Below are positions 33,710 to 43,121 of a stretch of 64,000 bases of DNA, one piece after another. Every line of letters starts with the position of its first letter. The first letter of the stretch is position 1. Location of the stretch: contig JAAZBM010000013.1 in the NCBI GenBank assembly GCA_012513815.1, positions 1-64,000 on the forward strand, given 5' to 3'. The position numbers and the translations under genes are program-made. The notes under the pieces were generated by a model that had not been told where the DNA came from, did not search any database, and worked only from the letters and a program-made list of their open reading frames with translations. Source of the stretch: Candidatus Sumerlaeota bacterium (GTDB lineage Bacteria; Sumerlaeota; Sumerlaeia; Sumerlaeales; Sumerlaeaceae).

Positions 33710-35304
33710 TTTCCAAATACCAGATTGTAGTGTTTGCCTTGTTCTTGCATGGGTTTGATTTCGATTATTTCCGAATCAGTCTCAGGCCCATCATGCTGAA
33801 CAACATATTCGCCCGATTCGAGTTCAACAGCCCAAATGCCATTGCTCTGAATCTTGCATTCCGCCGCCGGTTCGATGCTTCCGCGAGGAATAAAGCGCAA
33901 GAGAGTTGCCGCAGTCGGGGAACCGTTCTTTTGCTTGACGTCGCCGCCAATACGGACGGTGTGGCCGAAGGCAATTTCCGCACTGAGTGAGGATTCCGCC
34001 GTCGCGTAGAAGATGTTCGCCGACTTCTGGCGCATGGAATTCTTGGGATGAGTTGCCGTGATTGTGTAGGTTGTTTCGGGGGCTAGGTTCTCGAAGTGGA
34101 ACTTGCCCTCGGGTGATGATGTCGCAAACTGCGATTTGATATCCGCGTTGTAGCGTGATGTCAACACCATAGGCGCGTTGGCAAGTGGCATCGCATCTTC
34201 GGAAACCGAAATGTCAATTCCCGGCGGCTGGCGGCGCAGGCGCACTTGAGCCGCGTTCGGGGAATTCGTGTCGACCTTGACGGTGAGCGAAACTGTTGTG
34301 TATCCCGGCGCTCCGGCTTCGAGCTTGTAATCGCCATAAGGGATATCAAGCTTAACTTGCGTTCCCAGTGAATTGATTCCCTGAAAAACGGAGCTATAGT
34401 TGAAATCGCGTGGGCAACGTTGGCGCGCCATTTTGACGATAAGATTCGGAATCTCCGTTTGTTTGGACGCCGTCGCGTTGATGGTGAATTCGATGGGTTT
34501 GCGGAATGTCAACACGATGGGATGCGCTGGCGTTTTGCCTTCGGTGATGACTTCCGATTCGGCGATGAAGCCGTTCCATTCGCCGACAAGTAAAAGCGGG
34601 TTGTTCGTCGCAATCTCGGGCAGGTCAACTTCCTGATCGGTGAAGGATTCGATGGTTTGCGCTTTCGAGGCGATGTGCCATTGTCTTTGCCCCGTTTGTG
34701 GAGCAGTGCGGGCTTCATACCACGCGAGCTGAACCGTTCCGTCCAGTGATGTGCGTTCGCCGTTGTCCGCAATGTAATAGATTAATCCTTTGATGCCACT
34801 CGGTTGCGCTTTCGAGACGCTTGTGTCATTGTTGGGTGTTGTCGTCTTGTCATCCTCGGCAGGTTGTTGCACTTCGGGGTCGAGATAAATCTCGATTGCT
34901 CCGTTGTCAAGCGGTACTTGTGAGATGATGTTTTGCAAGTAACCTGTGGCACATGTCTTAACCGAGGCGATTGGCTTGCTGTGAGGCAGGTTCAATGTAA
35001 GATGACCGTTGATGTCCGACGTTCCTGTCGCCGCGGGCTTTTCGCCATGTGCTCCGGTGATAAATGCCTCGACAATGGCGTTCGCAATCGGCTTCATTTT
35101 CAGGTCAAAAACGATGAACTCCGTGGGTTGCGCATCCGCCAAAATTGGGCTGTGACTCGTAGGTGCCGGGGTATAGGTTGGTTTGGGGAAAATCGGGCTG
35201 TCGGGCGACTTGGTGTTGAATACGAAGAAGAATGCCCATCCAAGAAATGCGAGGGATAGCACGAATGCAACGATGGCACAGATGAGGGCAATCTTGAGTT
35301 TCAT
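33706..35304 (-). CDS. Membrane-anchored multi-beta-sandwich protein, function unknown
   Basis: A 532-residue protein with one N-terminal transmembrane helix (about 5-30), a Pro-rich linker, then several carboxypeptidase-regulatory/Cna-B-like beta-sandwiches. Recurrent features include GHLTLNLP, YGDYKLEAGAPGY, GKFHFENLAPETTYTITA and ESGEYVVQHDGP. Such domains usually present or stabilise extracytoplasmic surfaces. No catalytic motif is recognised. It is translationally coupled to the HAD gene. Confidence 0.7.
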   Translation of the reverse strand: MKLKIALICAIVAFVLSLAFLGWAFFFVFNTKSPDSPIFPKPTYTPAPTSHSPILADAQPTEFIVFDLKMKPIANAIVEAFITGAHGEKPAATGTSDINGHLTLNLPHSKPIASVKTCATGYLQNIISQVPLDNGAIEIYLDPEVQQPAEDDKTTTPNNDTSVSKAQPSGIKGLIYYIADNGERTSLDGTVQLAWYEARTAPQTGQRQWHIASKAQTIESFTDQEVDLPEIATNNPLLLVGEWNGFIAESEVITEGKTPAHPIVLTFRKPIEFTINATASKQTEIPNLIVKMARQRCPRDFNYSSVFQGINSLGTQVKLDIPYGDYKLEAGAPGYTTVSLTVKVDTNSPNAAQVRLRRQPPGIDISVSEDAMPLANAPMVLTSRYNADIKSQFATSSPEGKFHFENLAPETTYTITATHPKNSMRQKSANIFYATAESSLSAEIAFGHTVRIGGDVKQKNGSPTAATLLRFIPRGSIEPAAECKIQSNGIWAVELESGEYVVQHDGPETDSEIIEIKPMQEQGKHYNLVFGK

Positions 35305-35306
35305 GT

Positions 35307-36266
35307 TTAGCGAGTCTCACGCAAATAAGATTTCGCGCATGCATAGAGTAGCGGCAGCATGATTTCGTGATGTCCGGTCAACGAGATTGGTTGTCCGCCG
35401 GTCTTTGTTGGCCTGTTCACAACGTTTGTGTTTGGTCTGTAATGCTGAATCATGTCCATGTTGATGGCGGTAAAGTTGCGGACGCTTGAGCCGAGATTTC
35501 TCGCGACGGTCAACGCCTTGAGGAATACTTCGGGAAGTATGACCGCGCTACCAACATTCAGGATGACACCACCGTCCGCGATGTTAGGTAGTATCCCTGC
35601 CAACAGGCGGAAGTCGCGGTGCGAGCCTTTGGCGCACAGGTCCGGTTCGAAGGAAACTTGTTGATGAATTGTGTCTGTGCCGATGGCAACATGGACGGTG
35701 AGCGGCACACCAAGCCTGTGCGCGTTGGCGACAATGCTGAATCGCTCGTAGGGGGCTTGCATGTGACGCAGTCCGCGTCCCAGCGCTTCGCCGAGTCCGC
35801 ATCCAACCTTGACGCCTTCGCGGATAATACGGTTCATGTTTTCGGCGGTCTCTTGAACCATGCCAAACATCCCCGTTTCAAGTCCGGCTTCGACATCTTC
35901 GCTTGTGTGTCCGTAGGAGGCAAGCTCAAAATCGTGAATTGTTCCGGCGCCGTTCATGCAGACGCAGCTAATCAATCCTTCTTCCATCATGCGCACCACA
36001 AGCGGACTCAGTCCGCATTTGATGACATGAGCACCCATCATCATCACGACAGAGCGATGATTGTTGTATGCTTGCGCGATGGCGTGTCCGGCATAACGCA
36101 ATTCGTATGCTTTGAGGACATTTGGCAGCGAATCAAAAAAGTCCGCCAGCGGCAAGTGTACATTCGGCACACGTGCCATCAGCGTCAGATCTACTTTGGT
36201 CGGGCGGTTCTGGACAGAATATGTTTTGACTTGCGAAAGGTCTGCTCTCTTTGGTGGATCAATCAT
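35307..36266 (-). CDS. Deoxyhypusine-synthase-like protein
   Basis: A 319-residue soluble protein of a bacterial family that resembles deoxyhypusine synthase. It shows MMGAHVIKCGLSPLV, CMNGAGTIHDFELA (compare GA-x-x-HD of the NAD site), VHVAIGTDTIHQ, VGSAVILPEVFLKAL and TGHHEIMLPLL. Bacteria lack eIF5A, so the substrate is probably a polyamine or another amine donor; its role is not established. It starts directly on the lysC stop (TAA then ATG) and ends two bases before the anchored beta-protein gene. Confidence 0.6.
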   Translation of the reverse strand: MIDPPKRADLSQVKTYSVQNRPTKVDLTLMARVPNVHLPLADFFDSLPNVLKAYELRYAGHAIAQAYNNHRSVVMMMGAHVIKCGLSPLVVRMMEEGLISCVCMNGAGTIHDFELASYGHTSEDVEAGLETGMFGMVQETAENMNRIIREGVKVGCGLGEALGRGLRHMQAPYERFSIVANAHRLGVPLTVHVAIGTDTIHQQVSFEPDLCAKGSHRDFRLLAGILPNIADGGVILNVGSAVILPEVFLKALTVARNLGSSVRNFTAINMDMIQHYRPNTNVVNRPTKTGGQPISLTGHHEIMLPLLYACAKSYLRETR

Positions 36267-37505
36267 TTAGTGGCCTTCGCTCAAATTAAATTTTTCGTGA
36301 ATCGCCCTGACTGCTTTGTCGAGGTCTTTTTCGCGAATGAGTACAGAGACTTTGATTTCGGAGGTGCCGATGTTTTCGATATTGATATTGTTCTCAGCGA
36401 GGGCTTGGAACATTGTTGCCGCCACATTGGCGTGGCTTTTCATTCCGACGCCGACGACCGAAAGCTTGGCGACTTCATTGTCCGCGACGATGCGTGCCGC
36501 GCTATTCTCATTCTTGAACTTCTCCAGAACGTCCATGGCTCTCTTGAGATCGTCAATGGATACCGTGAAGGAAATGTCATTGATGTTGTCTCTGCTGACA
36601 TTCTGAATGATGAGGTCGATGATGATTCCGGCCTCGCCGAGAACCGTAAACAGATTAGCGGCGATTCCGGGTTTATCCGGGACTCCTAATACGGAGATTT
36701 TAGCGACATTGCGATTGAACGCGACTCCGCTGACAACGATATCTTCCATTTCTTTTACCTCTTTAATAACTTTAGTTCCGAGAACATCCGGGTGAAAACT
36801 GCTACGTACTTGAAGCGGGACATTGAATTTCTTTGCGACTTCAACGCAACGCGAATGCAGGACCTTCGCTCCGAGGCTTGCCAGTTCCAGCATTTCATCG
36901 TAGCTGATAATGTCGAGTTTGCGTGCGTTCGGGACGATTCTGGGGTCGCATGTGTAGACACCATCGACATCGGTGTAGATGTCACAGTCCGCCTTGAGTG
37001 CGGCTGCCAGTGCGACAGCGGTCAGGTCGGAGCCACCTCTTCCGAGAGTGGTAATCTCGCCGTCTTCCGTGATTCCTTGGAAACCGGCGACGATGAGAAT
37101 GTTGCCATCCCTAAGTTCCTCGCGCATGACTTTGTCGCGCACATTGAGGATTTTCGCCCGTGTATGTTCAGCGTCCGTTTTAATGCCGACTTGCCATCCC
37201 GTCATTGACTTTGCTTTGTATCCCATGGCTTCAATGGTCATGGCCAACATGGCAATTGAAACTTGTTCGCCCGTGCTGAGCAGCATATCAATTTCGCGCA
37301 CGGGCGGATTGTCTGTGACTTCTGCCGCAAGTTTGATGAGTCCGTCTGTTGTCTTGCCCATGGCCGAGACGACAACCACGACCGACTTGCCGCGTTCCTT
37401 TTCGCTGATAGCGATTTTTGCGACGTTTTTTATGTGTTGAGCGTCAGCGACCGATGAGCCGCCGAATTTCATCACAATAATCTGATCGGAATCTTTATCC
37501 GCCAT
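36267..37505 (-). CDS. lysC: Aspartate kinase
   Basis: A 412-residue kinase making aspartyl phosphate for lysine, threonine and methionine. The N-terminal kinase domain has KFGGSS (13-18), STGEQVSIAMLA and TTLGRGGSDLTAVALA. Two ACT domains follow (about 270-410: VPDKPGIAANLF and GVGMKSHANVAATMFQAL), indicating feedback control by lysine and/or threonine. It is the third gene of the argC-led unit, 11 bp after the Rieske gene. Confidence 0.95.
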   Translation of the reverse strand: MADKDSDQIIVMKFGGSSVADAQHIKNVAKIAISEKERGKSVVVVVSAMGKTTDGLIKLAAEVTDNPPVREIDMLLSTGEQVSIAMLAMTIEAMGYKAKSMTGWQVGIKTDAEHTRAKILNVRDKVMREELRDGNILIVAGFQGITEDGEITTLGRGGSDLTAVALAAALKADCDIYTDVDGVYTCDPRIVPNARKLDIISYDEMLELASLGAKVLHSRCVEVAKKFNVPLQVRSSFHPDVLGTKVIKEVKEMEDIVVSGVAFNRNVAKISVLGVPDKPGIAANLFTVLGEAGIIIDLIIQNVSRDNINDISFTVSIDDLKRAMDVLEKFKNENSAARIVADNEVAKLSVVGVGMKSHANVAATMFQALAENNINIENIGTSEIKVSVLIREKDLDKAVRAIHEKFNLSEGH

Positions 37506-37516
37506 TCTAAACTATC

Positions 37517-37819
37517 CTATTCCATTTCCACTACAATTTCATTATTAACAATGACCACGGTATATCCTTTTAATTTGATAAACCGATTCGTCAGGCATTT
37601 GCCGTCTCTGAGATCAAACTGGTGTTGATGCCATTGGCAGGTGACGATGTTTCCGTTCAACTGTCCTGAGCCAATCAAAGCCTTTCGGTGTGGACATTGC
37701 CCATCGTAGGCAAAATACTTTCCTTCAAGATTCACAACCAAAAAGACTAAATCCTCATAAAAAAAAGTTTTCATTGAGTTCTTTTGGATTGTGTCCGCTT
37801 GTCCCAGATTGATTTTCAT
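37517..37819 (-). CDS. Rieske [2Fe-2S] protein
   Basis: A 100-residue stand-alone Rieske ferredoxin. Cluster ligands are C42/H44 in CPHRKAL and C61/H64 in CQWHQHQFDL. It lacks a signal peptide, so it is cytoplasmic, and resembles the NirD/small-ferredoxin type electron carriers. No oxygenase partner is visible nearby. Its ATG overlaps the argC stop by one base (TAATG). Why it lies between argC and lysC is unclear. Confidence 0.9.
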   Translation of the reverse strand: MKINLGQADTIQKNSMKTFFYEDLVFLVVNLEGKYFAYDGQCPHRKALIGSGQLNGNIVTCQWHQHQFDLRDGKCLTNRFIKLKGYTVVIVNNEIVVEME

Positions 37820-38856
37820 TACATAAGTCCGGTACCTTCGGGCAGTCCGAACATGATGTTCATGTTCTCGACAGCCTGTCCGGCTGCGCCTTTGACCAGA
37901 TTGTCAATGGCGGAGAATGCAATGATTGTGTGTGTGCGCTCGTCAATGGCTACGCCCAAATCGCAGAAGTTTGTGTTGAGTACATTGTTGATTTGCGGGA
38001 ATTTGCCGAGGGGCATGATGCGGACAAATGGCTCTCCGGCGTAGAAATCCGTCATTCTCTGATGCAGGTCTTCGAGTGTCGGCATGGTGGTCTCCGGCGC
38101 GAGTTTGATGAAGCAATCCGCCATGATTCCGGCATAGAACGGGCCAACATGAGGGACGAAGAGAGTCTTGACGGGCTGTTTGGCGATGAGGCTCAGTTCC
38201 TGCTCGATTTCGGGAGTGTGCTGGTGCGTCCCAATGCGATAGGCTCGGACGTTCTCGTTGACGTTGATGAACAAATTCTCTTCTTTTGCGGTTCTCCCGG
38301 CTCCCGAGGCTCCCGACACCGCGTCAATTATAATTGGCTCTTGCGAGGCGAGGCCCGTCTTGGCGAAGGGGGCACATGCCAGAATCGATGCGGTTGTGTA
38401 GCAGCCGGGGTTTGCCAGAATCTTTGTTTTGCAGATTTGCGCCCGGTGCAGTTCAGGCAGACCATAGACGGCTGTCGCAAGCGCCTTGGGGTGAGTGTGC
38501 TGCTTGCCATACCATTTCTCGAAATCATCGGTGTTCTTTAAGCGATAGTCGGCGCTGAGGTCAATAAGCTTTTTGTCGGCGTCCATTAATTGGTCGACAA
38601 TGGCGAAAGTGTCCGTGGGCCGTTTGCATGAGAAGACAATGTCGACTTCTTGCAGTAACTCGTCGCTGTATGCGGAGTATGTCAACTCGGTGCGATGACG
38701 TAGGAATGTGTGTGTGTCGCAGACAGGCGCGCCTGGTTGAGTCTCGCTGACTGCCCATTTGATTTGCGCTTGCGGATGTCTCAACAAGATATCCATAAGC
38801 TTTCCTGCGCTGATGCTTGCGCCACCATATATGCCGATTCTGATTTTAGACACCAT
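37819..38856 (-). CDS. argC: N-acetyl-gamma-glutamyl-phosphate reductase
   Basis: A 345-residue NADPH-dependent reductase of arginine synthesis. The N-terminal Rossmann loop is GIYGGASISAGKL and the catalytic cysteine is C152 in ANPGCYTTA. SGASGAGR and GTHQHTPEIEQEL are typical of ArgC. AGGAG precedes the ATG. It heads the minus-strand unit that runs down to 27.2 kb. No other arg gene is present in the window. Confidence 0.95.
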   Translation of the reverse strand: MVSKIRIGIYGGASISAGKLMDILLRHPQAQIKWAVSETQPGAPVCDTHTFLRHRTELTYSAYSDELLQEVDIVFSCKRPTDTFAIVDQLMDADKKLIDLSADYRLKNTDDFEKWYGKQHTHPKALATAVYGLPELHRAQICKTKILANPGCYTTASILACAPFAKTGLASQEPIIIDAVSGASGAGRTAKEENLFINVNENVRAYRIGTHQHTPEIEQELSLIAKQPVKTLFVPHVGPFYAGIMADCFIKLAPETTMPTLEDLHQRMTDFYAGEPFVRIMPLGKFPQINNVLNTNFCDLGVAIDERTHTIIAFSAIDNLVKGAAGQAVENMNIMFGLPEGTGLM

Positions 38857-38952
38857 CTATACTCCTGTCTACTTATTATATCTTTTTGTTTTACAAGCCG
38901 GTTTTGATTTGTATTGTATGAGTACATTGAATATGATGGTGGTGAGGATATC

Positions 38953-40173
38953 ATGGCGTTTGTCGAAAAGCTGACATTGTCTGTTCTAATCGTAGTGTGT
39001 TTGATGATGATTTGTCCGTCGTCGACAGTGGCACAAGAGGGGCAGTCGTTCCATCGCGGGGTGCCAATCGGTTCTTCGGCGAAGGGTAATATTCCGAAAA
39101 GGGCAGGCAAGAAAGCCAAAGTTCCAGCAAAAGCGTACAAAACAGATATCGAGCGTCGTCTTGATTTGGCGGGTTTGCCAACGACGGATGAGGCTTTGTT
39201 GCGTTGGATGACCGAGGGACTCAATGGGGGACAGTCGCTACGACAAAGCCCTGATTTGCCCAAGGAACACGCGCAACTGGGCGTTGATGCCATTGCGTTG
39301 TTTGGGGTGCATCGGTGCACCGAGTCTGTTCCGACTTTGATTGAGATTGCCGCAGGACGTATTCCGGTCGGGCTGGCTCAGCTTATTGAGATGGATATTA
39401 TGCGTATGGTGAGCGATGAACGGGAATTGTATCGGACGAAAGCGACGAAGATTTTCCAGTATAACGCTGTCGTTTCGCTTGGGTTGATTGGCGATACTCG
39501 GGCATTGCCCGTGGTGATGGCCTCCTTCCGCGGAGAAGAGAGCGCTGCGGCACGGCTCCAGTTTGCGAATTCGGTTGTCTTGCTGGGCGGAATCGAAGGT
39601 CTTGATTGGCTTGTTACGGCGGTCGGGTCGGACGAGAAGAGACTGTCGACGGCGGCGGCACGATGCATCTATATTCTGACGGGCGAGGACTTCGGGCTGA
39701 CGGCTGTGACTTCGCTAGCGAAGCGGAAGACAATCGCGGAAAAGTACACAAGATGGTGGAAGGGCGCTCGTGGCTCTTTCCAGTTGGATTTGCATTCGGT
39801 GGAGATGCGGCGCAACGCTCCGGTACTGGAAAGCCATGGCGACGAATCGACGCTGCGCGGCCGGTTGCGTGTTTGCAGTCAGTATGTCGATCCCAAGAGT
39901 TTGTCGAAAAGCCCGCAGTATCGCTCGCAACTCATTGGCGCCGGGACGTCCATTAATCGTGACCTTGAAACGCTGATTCTGGATAAGTATGAGGATGTCG
40001 ATATTCGGATGGAGGCGCTCAATGTTTATTATGAGATTAATCGCCAAACATCCAGAACGCGTGCGACTATGCGGAAATTCCTCGGGAAGGCCGGTAATGT
40101 GGTAGATCATGAAGTGGCGGAGAAGGCGCGTCTTTTGAAATTGACTTTGGAATCGGATTATAAGAAGTCGTAG
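38953..40173 (+). CDS. Exported HEAT-like repeat protein, function unknown
   Basis: A 406-residue protein with a signal peptide (residues 1-28, ending TVAQE). After a basic linker (GNIPKRAGKKAKVPAK) come helical repeats of HEAT/PBS-lyase character (about 90-240), for example GLIGDTRALPVVMASF and LLGGIEGLDWLVTAV. The C-terminal third (about 290-406) is also helical and unassigned. The ATG at 38953 has GAGG upstream. It overlaps the next gene's GTG by one base, so the two may act together at the cell surface. Confidence 0.75.
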   Translation: MAFVEKLTLSVLIVVCLMMICPSSTVAQEGQSFHRGVPIGSSAKGNIPKRAGKKAKVPAKAYKTDIERRLDLAGLPTTDEALLRWMTEGLNGGQSLRQSPDLPKEHAQLGVDAIALFGVHRCTESVPTLIEIAAGRIPVGLAQLIEMDIMRMVSDERELYRTKATKIFQYNAVVSLGLIGDTRALPVVMASFRGEESAAARLQFANSVVLLGGIEGLDWLVTAVGSDEKRLSTAAARCIYILTGEDFGLTAVTSLAKRKTIAEKYTRWWKGARGSFQLDLHSVEMRRNAPVLESHGDESTLRGRLRVCSQYVDPKSLSKSPQYRSQLIGAGTSINRDLETLILDKYEDVDIRMEALNVYYEINRQTSRTRATMRKFLGKAGNVVDHEVAEKARLLKLTLESDYKKS

Positions 40174-41717
40174 TGGACGAACGCAATTCTGAAATAACGA
40201 CTATTGACCATAATGAGATGGATGATGTCGAGCAGCTAAAACGTGCTCGGTCCGTTGCCAGAATACTCTTTGCGGTGTTTGGCGTCAGTCTGATATCTCT
40301 TGTCCTCATGTTTTTCTTCTATCAGTTTATGCCGCTTAGCATGAGTCAGTATTATGTCTGGGTTCCCGCGTTCGCCATTATCAGTGCGAGCGCCATCATG
40401 TTTGCCATGATGTTTCCGCATCGTGTCTTCTATGCATTTATTGGTGTGTCCATGGCGATGCCGCTGTTTTTTGAGGATGTCTCCGTCGGTGCGGGCTTCA
40501 TGAAGCTCTATCTGGCGGATTTTGTTTTTATCTTTTGCGCGGCCTTACTGGCGTTTGATTTGTTCAACGGCAAACTGCATTTTCGACGAATCGCGTTCAA
40601 TAAATACGTTGTGCTGTTTTTCCTCGTCGGTTTGTTCGGCGTTTATCTAGGTTTGTTTGTCTCGGGCAACCGGTTCGATAAAGTGTTTGGTGACTATCGG
40701 CGCAGTTTCTTTTATTTTGCCAACTACTTTGTCGCACTGTATCTGATACGCGACAAACGTGACTTGCAGATTTTGCTGCGTGTACTGCTAACTGCTTCGG
40801 CACTGACAATTCCCATCGGGCTTGTTCAGTTGGCGATGGGCAAGGGGTATGTTCGTTCGCCTATCGATGCGGCGCACGTGTTGTCATGGATGCAGTGTAC
40901 CTTCCTCTCCTTTTCCATTTACTATGGGGTGGCTCATCTTCTCTACCAGCCGGGCGTGCAAACCAAGCGGTGGGCAAGTCTCGTTTTGCTTGGAATTTTG
41001 ATTACGATTATCGCTAACTTCCGTTCGAGTTGGTTGGGACTCATCTTGGGTTTTATGGGTATGTTCTTCTTCTTCCCCCGAGCGCAAAAGATAAAGTTTA
41101 TTGTTGTTGGGATTGCGGTGGCTTTTGTAATCGTCATGGGGATGTTTGTTTTGTGGGATCAGAAGATTTTCGAGAACAGAACCCTTGGCGAAGAAGTCGC
41201 TCGCAAGGCCGATGTCGGTAATACGAATATTGACCTGAATGTATTATGGCGCTACCAGTCCTATGATGCCGCGTTTAGGCAAATCTCACTTCATCCGATT
41301 CTGGGGTCAGGGCTTGGCACTTATTTGACGTTCCATATTCCGACCTCGCGTGGCACCCAGACACTCGCGCTCGACCATAATGTTCACAATTCCTTCTTGT
41401 GGATTTTTATGTCCTTGGGTATACCCGGGATTTTGTCTCTGTTCGCGATGCACGGGTACTATCTGTGGTCAATTTGTAGTTATCTGCGCCATTGTTCGTG
41501 GGCGCGTGGCAAGACTACGGTTATGGCGTGTGGCGGTTATTATGTGACGGCCATGACGGCGACATTTTTTCAGAATTATCTCGAACAAGCCGTGACGGTG
41601 ACAGTGCTTGGGACTATCTGTGCTGTAACGATGCTGAAAATTTACTACACCCCATCGCGGTATATGCATAAGAACAATGAGGGTAATGTTTCATCAGTCA
41701 GTGTGCCTCTGGCTTGA
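40173..41717 (+). CDS. O-antigen ligase/polymerase family membrane protein
   Basis: A 514-residue protein with about 12 transmembrane helices and the WaaL/Wzy_C pattern. It has a FRSSWLGLILGFMGM helix, a large outside loop, then HPILGSGLGTYLTF and DHNVHNSFLWIFMSLGIPG. It should transfer lipid-linked glycan to an acceptor or polymerise it. The GTG at 40173 overlaps the previous stop; an ATG at 40218 is an alternative start. It fits with the WecA-like gene at 26 kb as part of surface-glycan assembly. Confidence 0.85.
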   Translation: MDERNSEITTIDHNEMDDVEQLKRARSVARILFAVFGVSLISLVLMFFFYQFMPLSMSQYYVWVPAFAIISASAIMFAMMFPHRVFYAFIGVSMAMPLFFEDVSVGAGFMKLYLADFVFIFCAALLAFDLFNGKLHFRRIAFNKYVVLFFLVGLFGVYLGLFVSGNRFDKVFGDYRRSFFYFANYFVALYLIRDKRDLQILLRVLLTASALTIPIGLVQLAMGKGYVRSPIDAAHVLSWMQCTFLSFSIYYGVAHLLYQPGVQTKRWASLVLLGILITIIANFRSSWLGLILGFMGMFFFFPRAQKIKFIVVGIAVAFVIVMGMFVLWDQKIFENRTLGEEVARKADVGNTNIDLNVLWRYQSYDAAFRQISLHPILGSGLGTYLTFHIPTSRGTQTLALDHNVHNSFLWIFMSLGIPGILSLFAMHGYYLWSICSYLRHCSWARGKTTVMACGGYYVTAMTATFFQNYLEQAVTVTVLGTICAVTMLKIYYTPSRYMHKNNEGNVSSVSVPLA

Positions 41718-41754
41718 AATAGGCAGACGCATTCTGAGTTATGGAGATAGAAAA

Positions 41755-43098
41755 ATGTCGGATAAAAAAGAATCCTGCAACTGTTTAGAGTTCAATCCGG
41801 TGAGTGCTCCGGATTATCTTCCCAAAGAACAATTGCGTGGTTTGCAGAGTCAACGGCTGCGGAAGATTGTGTCACTTGCATACAATAACGTGCAGCTTTA
41901 TAAAGAGCGTATGGACGCTATCGGTGTCAAGCCCGAAGATATCAAGACGATTGATGATTTGCGTCGTATGCCCTTTACACAGAAAACAGATTTGCGTGAT
42001 TATTACCCCTTTGGACTCTTTGCCGTTCCGATGTCGGATGTTGTTCGTGTCCATGCTTCGAGCGGCACGACGGGTAAACCGATTGTTGTTTCGTATACCA
42101 AGGAAGATTTGAATGTCTGGTCAAGCGCCATGATGCGTTGTATGGCCGCGGCCGGTCTGGGCAAAGGCGATATCGTTCAGGTCGCTTACGGTTATGGGCT
42201 GTTTACCGGTGGTCTGGGCGCTCATTATGGCGCAGAGACTCTGGGCGCGACAGTTATTCCTGTTTCAGGCGGTCATACGGATCGGCAGCTGATGCTGATG
42301 CGTGACTTTGGGACGACTGCTATTTGCTGTACACCGAGCTATTTCGTTCATATGATTGAGAAGGCCGAGGAGCTGGGAATCAGTTTTGAGGAGTTGCCGC
42401 TGCGTGTCGGTATCTTTGGTGCAGAGCCGTGGACGGAGGGTATGCGTCAGTATATCAAACGGAATGCGGGAATTCAGGCGTTTGATATTTACGGACTGAG
42501 CGAGATTGTCGGCCCGGGCTGTGGCATTGAGTGCGTGAATCATGATGGATTGCATATCCTTGAGGATTTGTTCTATGTGGAAATCGTGAATCCCGAAACG
42601 GGCGAACCGCTGCCGGATGGCGAAGAGGGCGAGTTGGTGCTGACGACGCTGTCGAAGTACGCGATGCCTATGATTCGCTATCGCACACACGACATCACTT
42701 CTATCATTCCCGAGCCGTGCTCTTGCGGCCGCACATTACGTCGTATCCGCCGTATCGGTCGGCGTAGCGATGATATGTTCATCATTCGTGGCGTCAATGT
42801 TTTTCCGTCCCAGATTGAGACGGCATTGCTTTCGGTTGAGGGAACTCTGCCTCATTATCAGATTGTGCTCTCGCGACATCAGGGACTGGATGAGATGGAA
42901 GTTCAGGTCGAAATCACGGGCGAAATGTTTGCGGATACCATCAGTGGGATGGAGGAGTTGCGCCGGAAAATCTCTTACAGTATCGAGCGTATCGTGAACA
43001 TCCGTGCCAAGATTATGTTGGTTGAACCCAATACGATTGTCCGTAGTGAGGGCAAGGCTAAGCGTGTTGTCGACAATCGGCAAGATGATGTCAAATAA
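41755..43098 (+). CDS. paaK: Phenylacetate-CoA ligase family protein
   Basis: A 447-residue adenylate-forming ligase activating an aryl- or arylacetic acid to its CoA thioester. The ATP-binding loop is VHASSGTTGKPIV, with FGAEPWTEGMR, YGLSEIVGPG and RYRTHDI as further core motifs. The zinc-like CSCGRTLRRI segment and C-terminal RGVNVFPSQIE are PaaK-typical. The pairing with a small tandem-ACT protein 23 bp downstream is common in anaerobes, where the ligase salvages arylacetates (phenylacetate, indoleacetate). GGAG precedes the chosen ATG. Confidence 0.9.
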   Translation: MSDKKESCNCLEFNPVSAPDYLPKEQLRGLQSQRLRKIVSLAYNNVQLYKERMDAIGVKPEDIKTIDDLRRMPFTQKTDLRDYYPFGLFAVPMSDVVRVHASSGTTGKPIVVSYTKEDLNVWSSAMMRCMAAAGLGKGDIVQVAYGYGLFTGGLGAHYGAETLGATVIPVSGGHTDRQLMLMRDFGTTAICCTPSYFVHMIEKAEELGISFEELPLRVGIFGAEPWTEGMRQYIKRNAGIQAFDIYGLSEIVGPGCGIECVNHDGLHILEDLFYVEIVNPETGEPLPDGEEGELVLTTLSKYAMPMIRYRTHDITSIIPEPCSCGRTLRRIRRIGRRSDDMFIIRGVNVFPSQIETALLSVEGTLPHYQIVLSRHQGLDEMEVQVEITGEMFADTISGMEELRRKISYSIERIVNIRAKIMLVEPNTIVRSEGKAKRVVDNRQDDVK

Positions 43099-43121
43099 GA
43101 GAGTTATGGAGGAATTGAGTC

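Noticed and set aside
35619-36689. 356-codon plus-strand frame across the DHS-like and lysC genes
   Set aside because: Antisense to two well-supported coupled genes; no family match.
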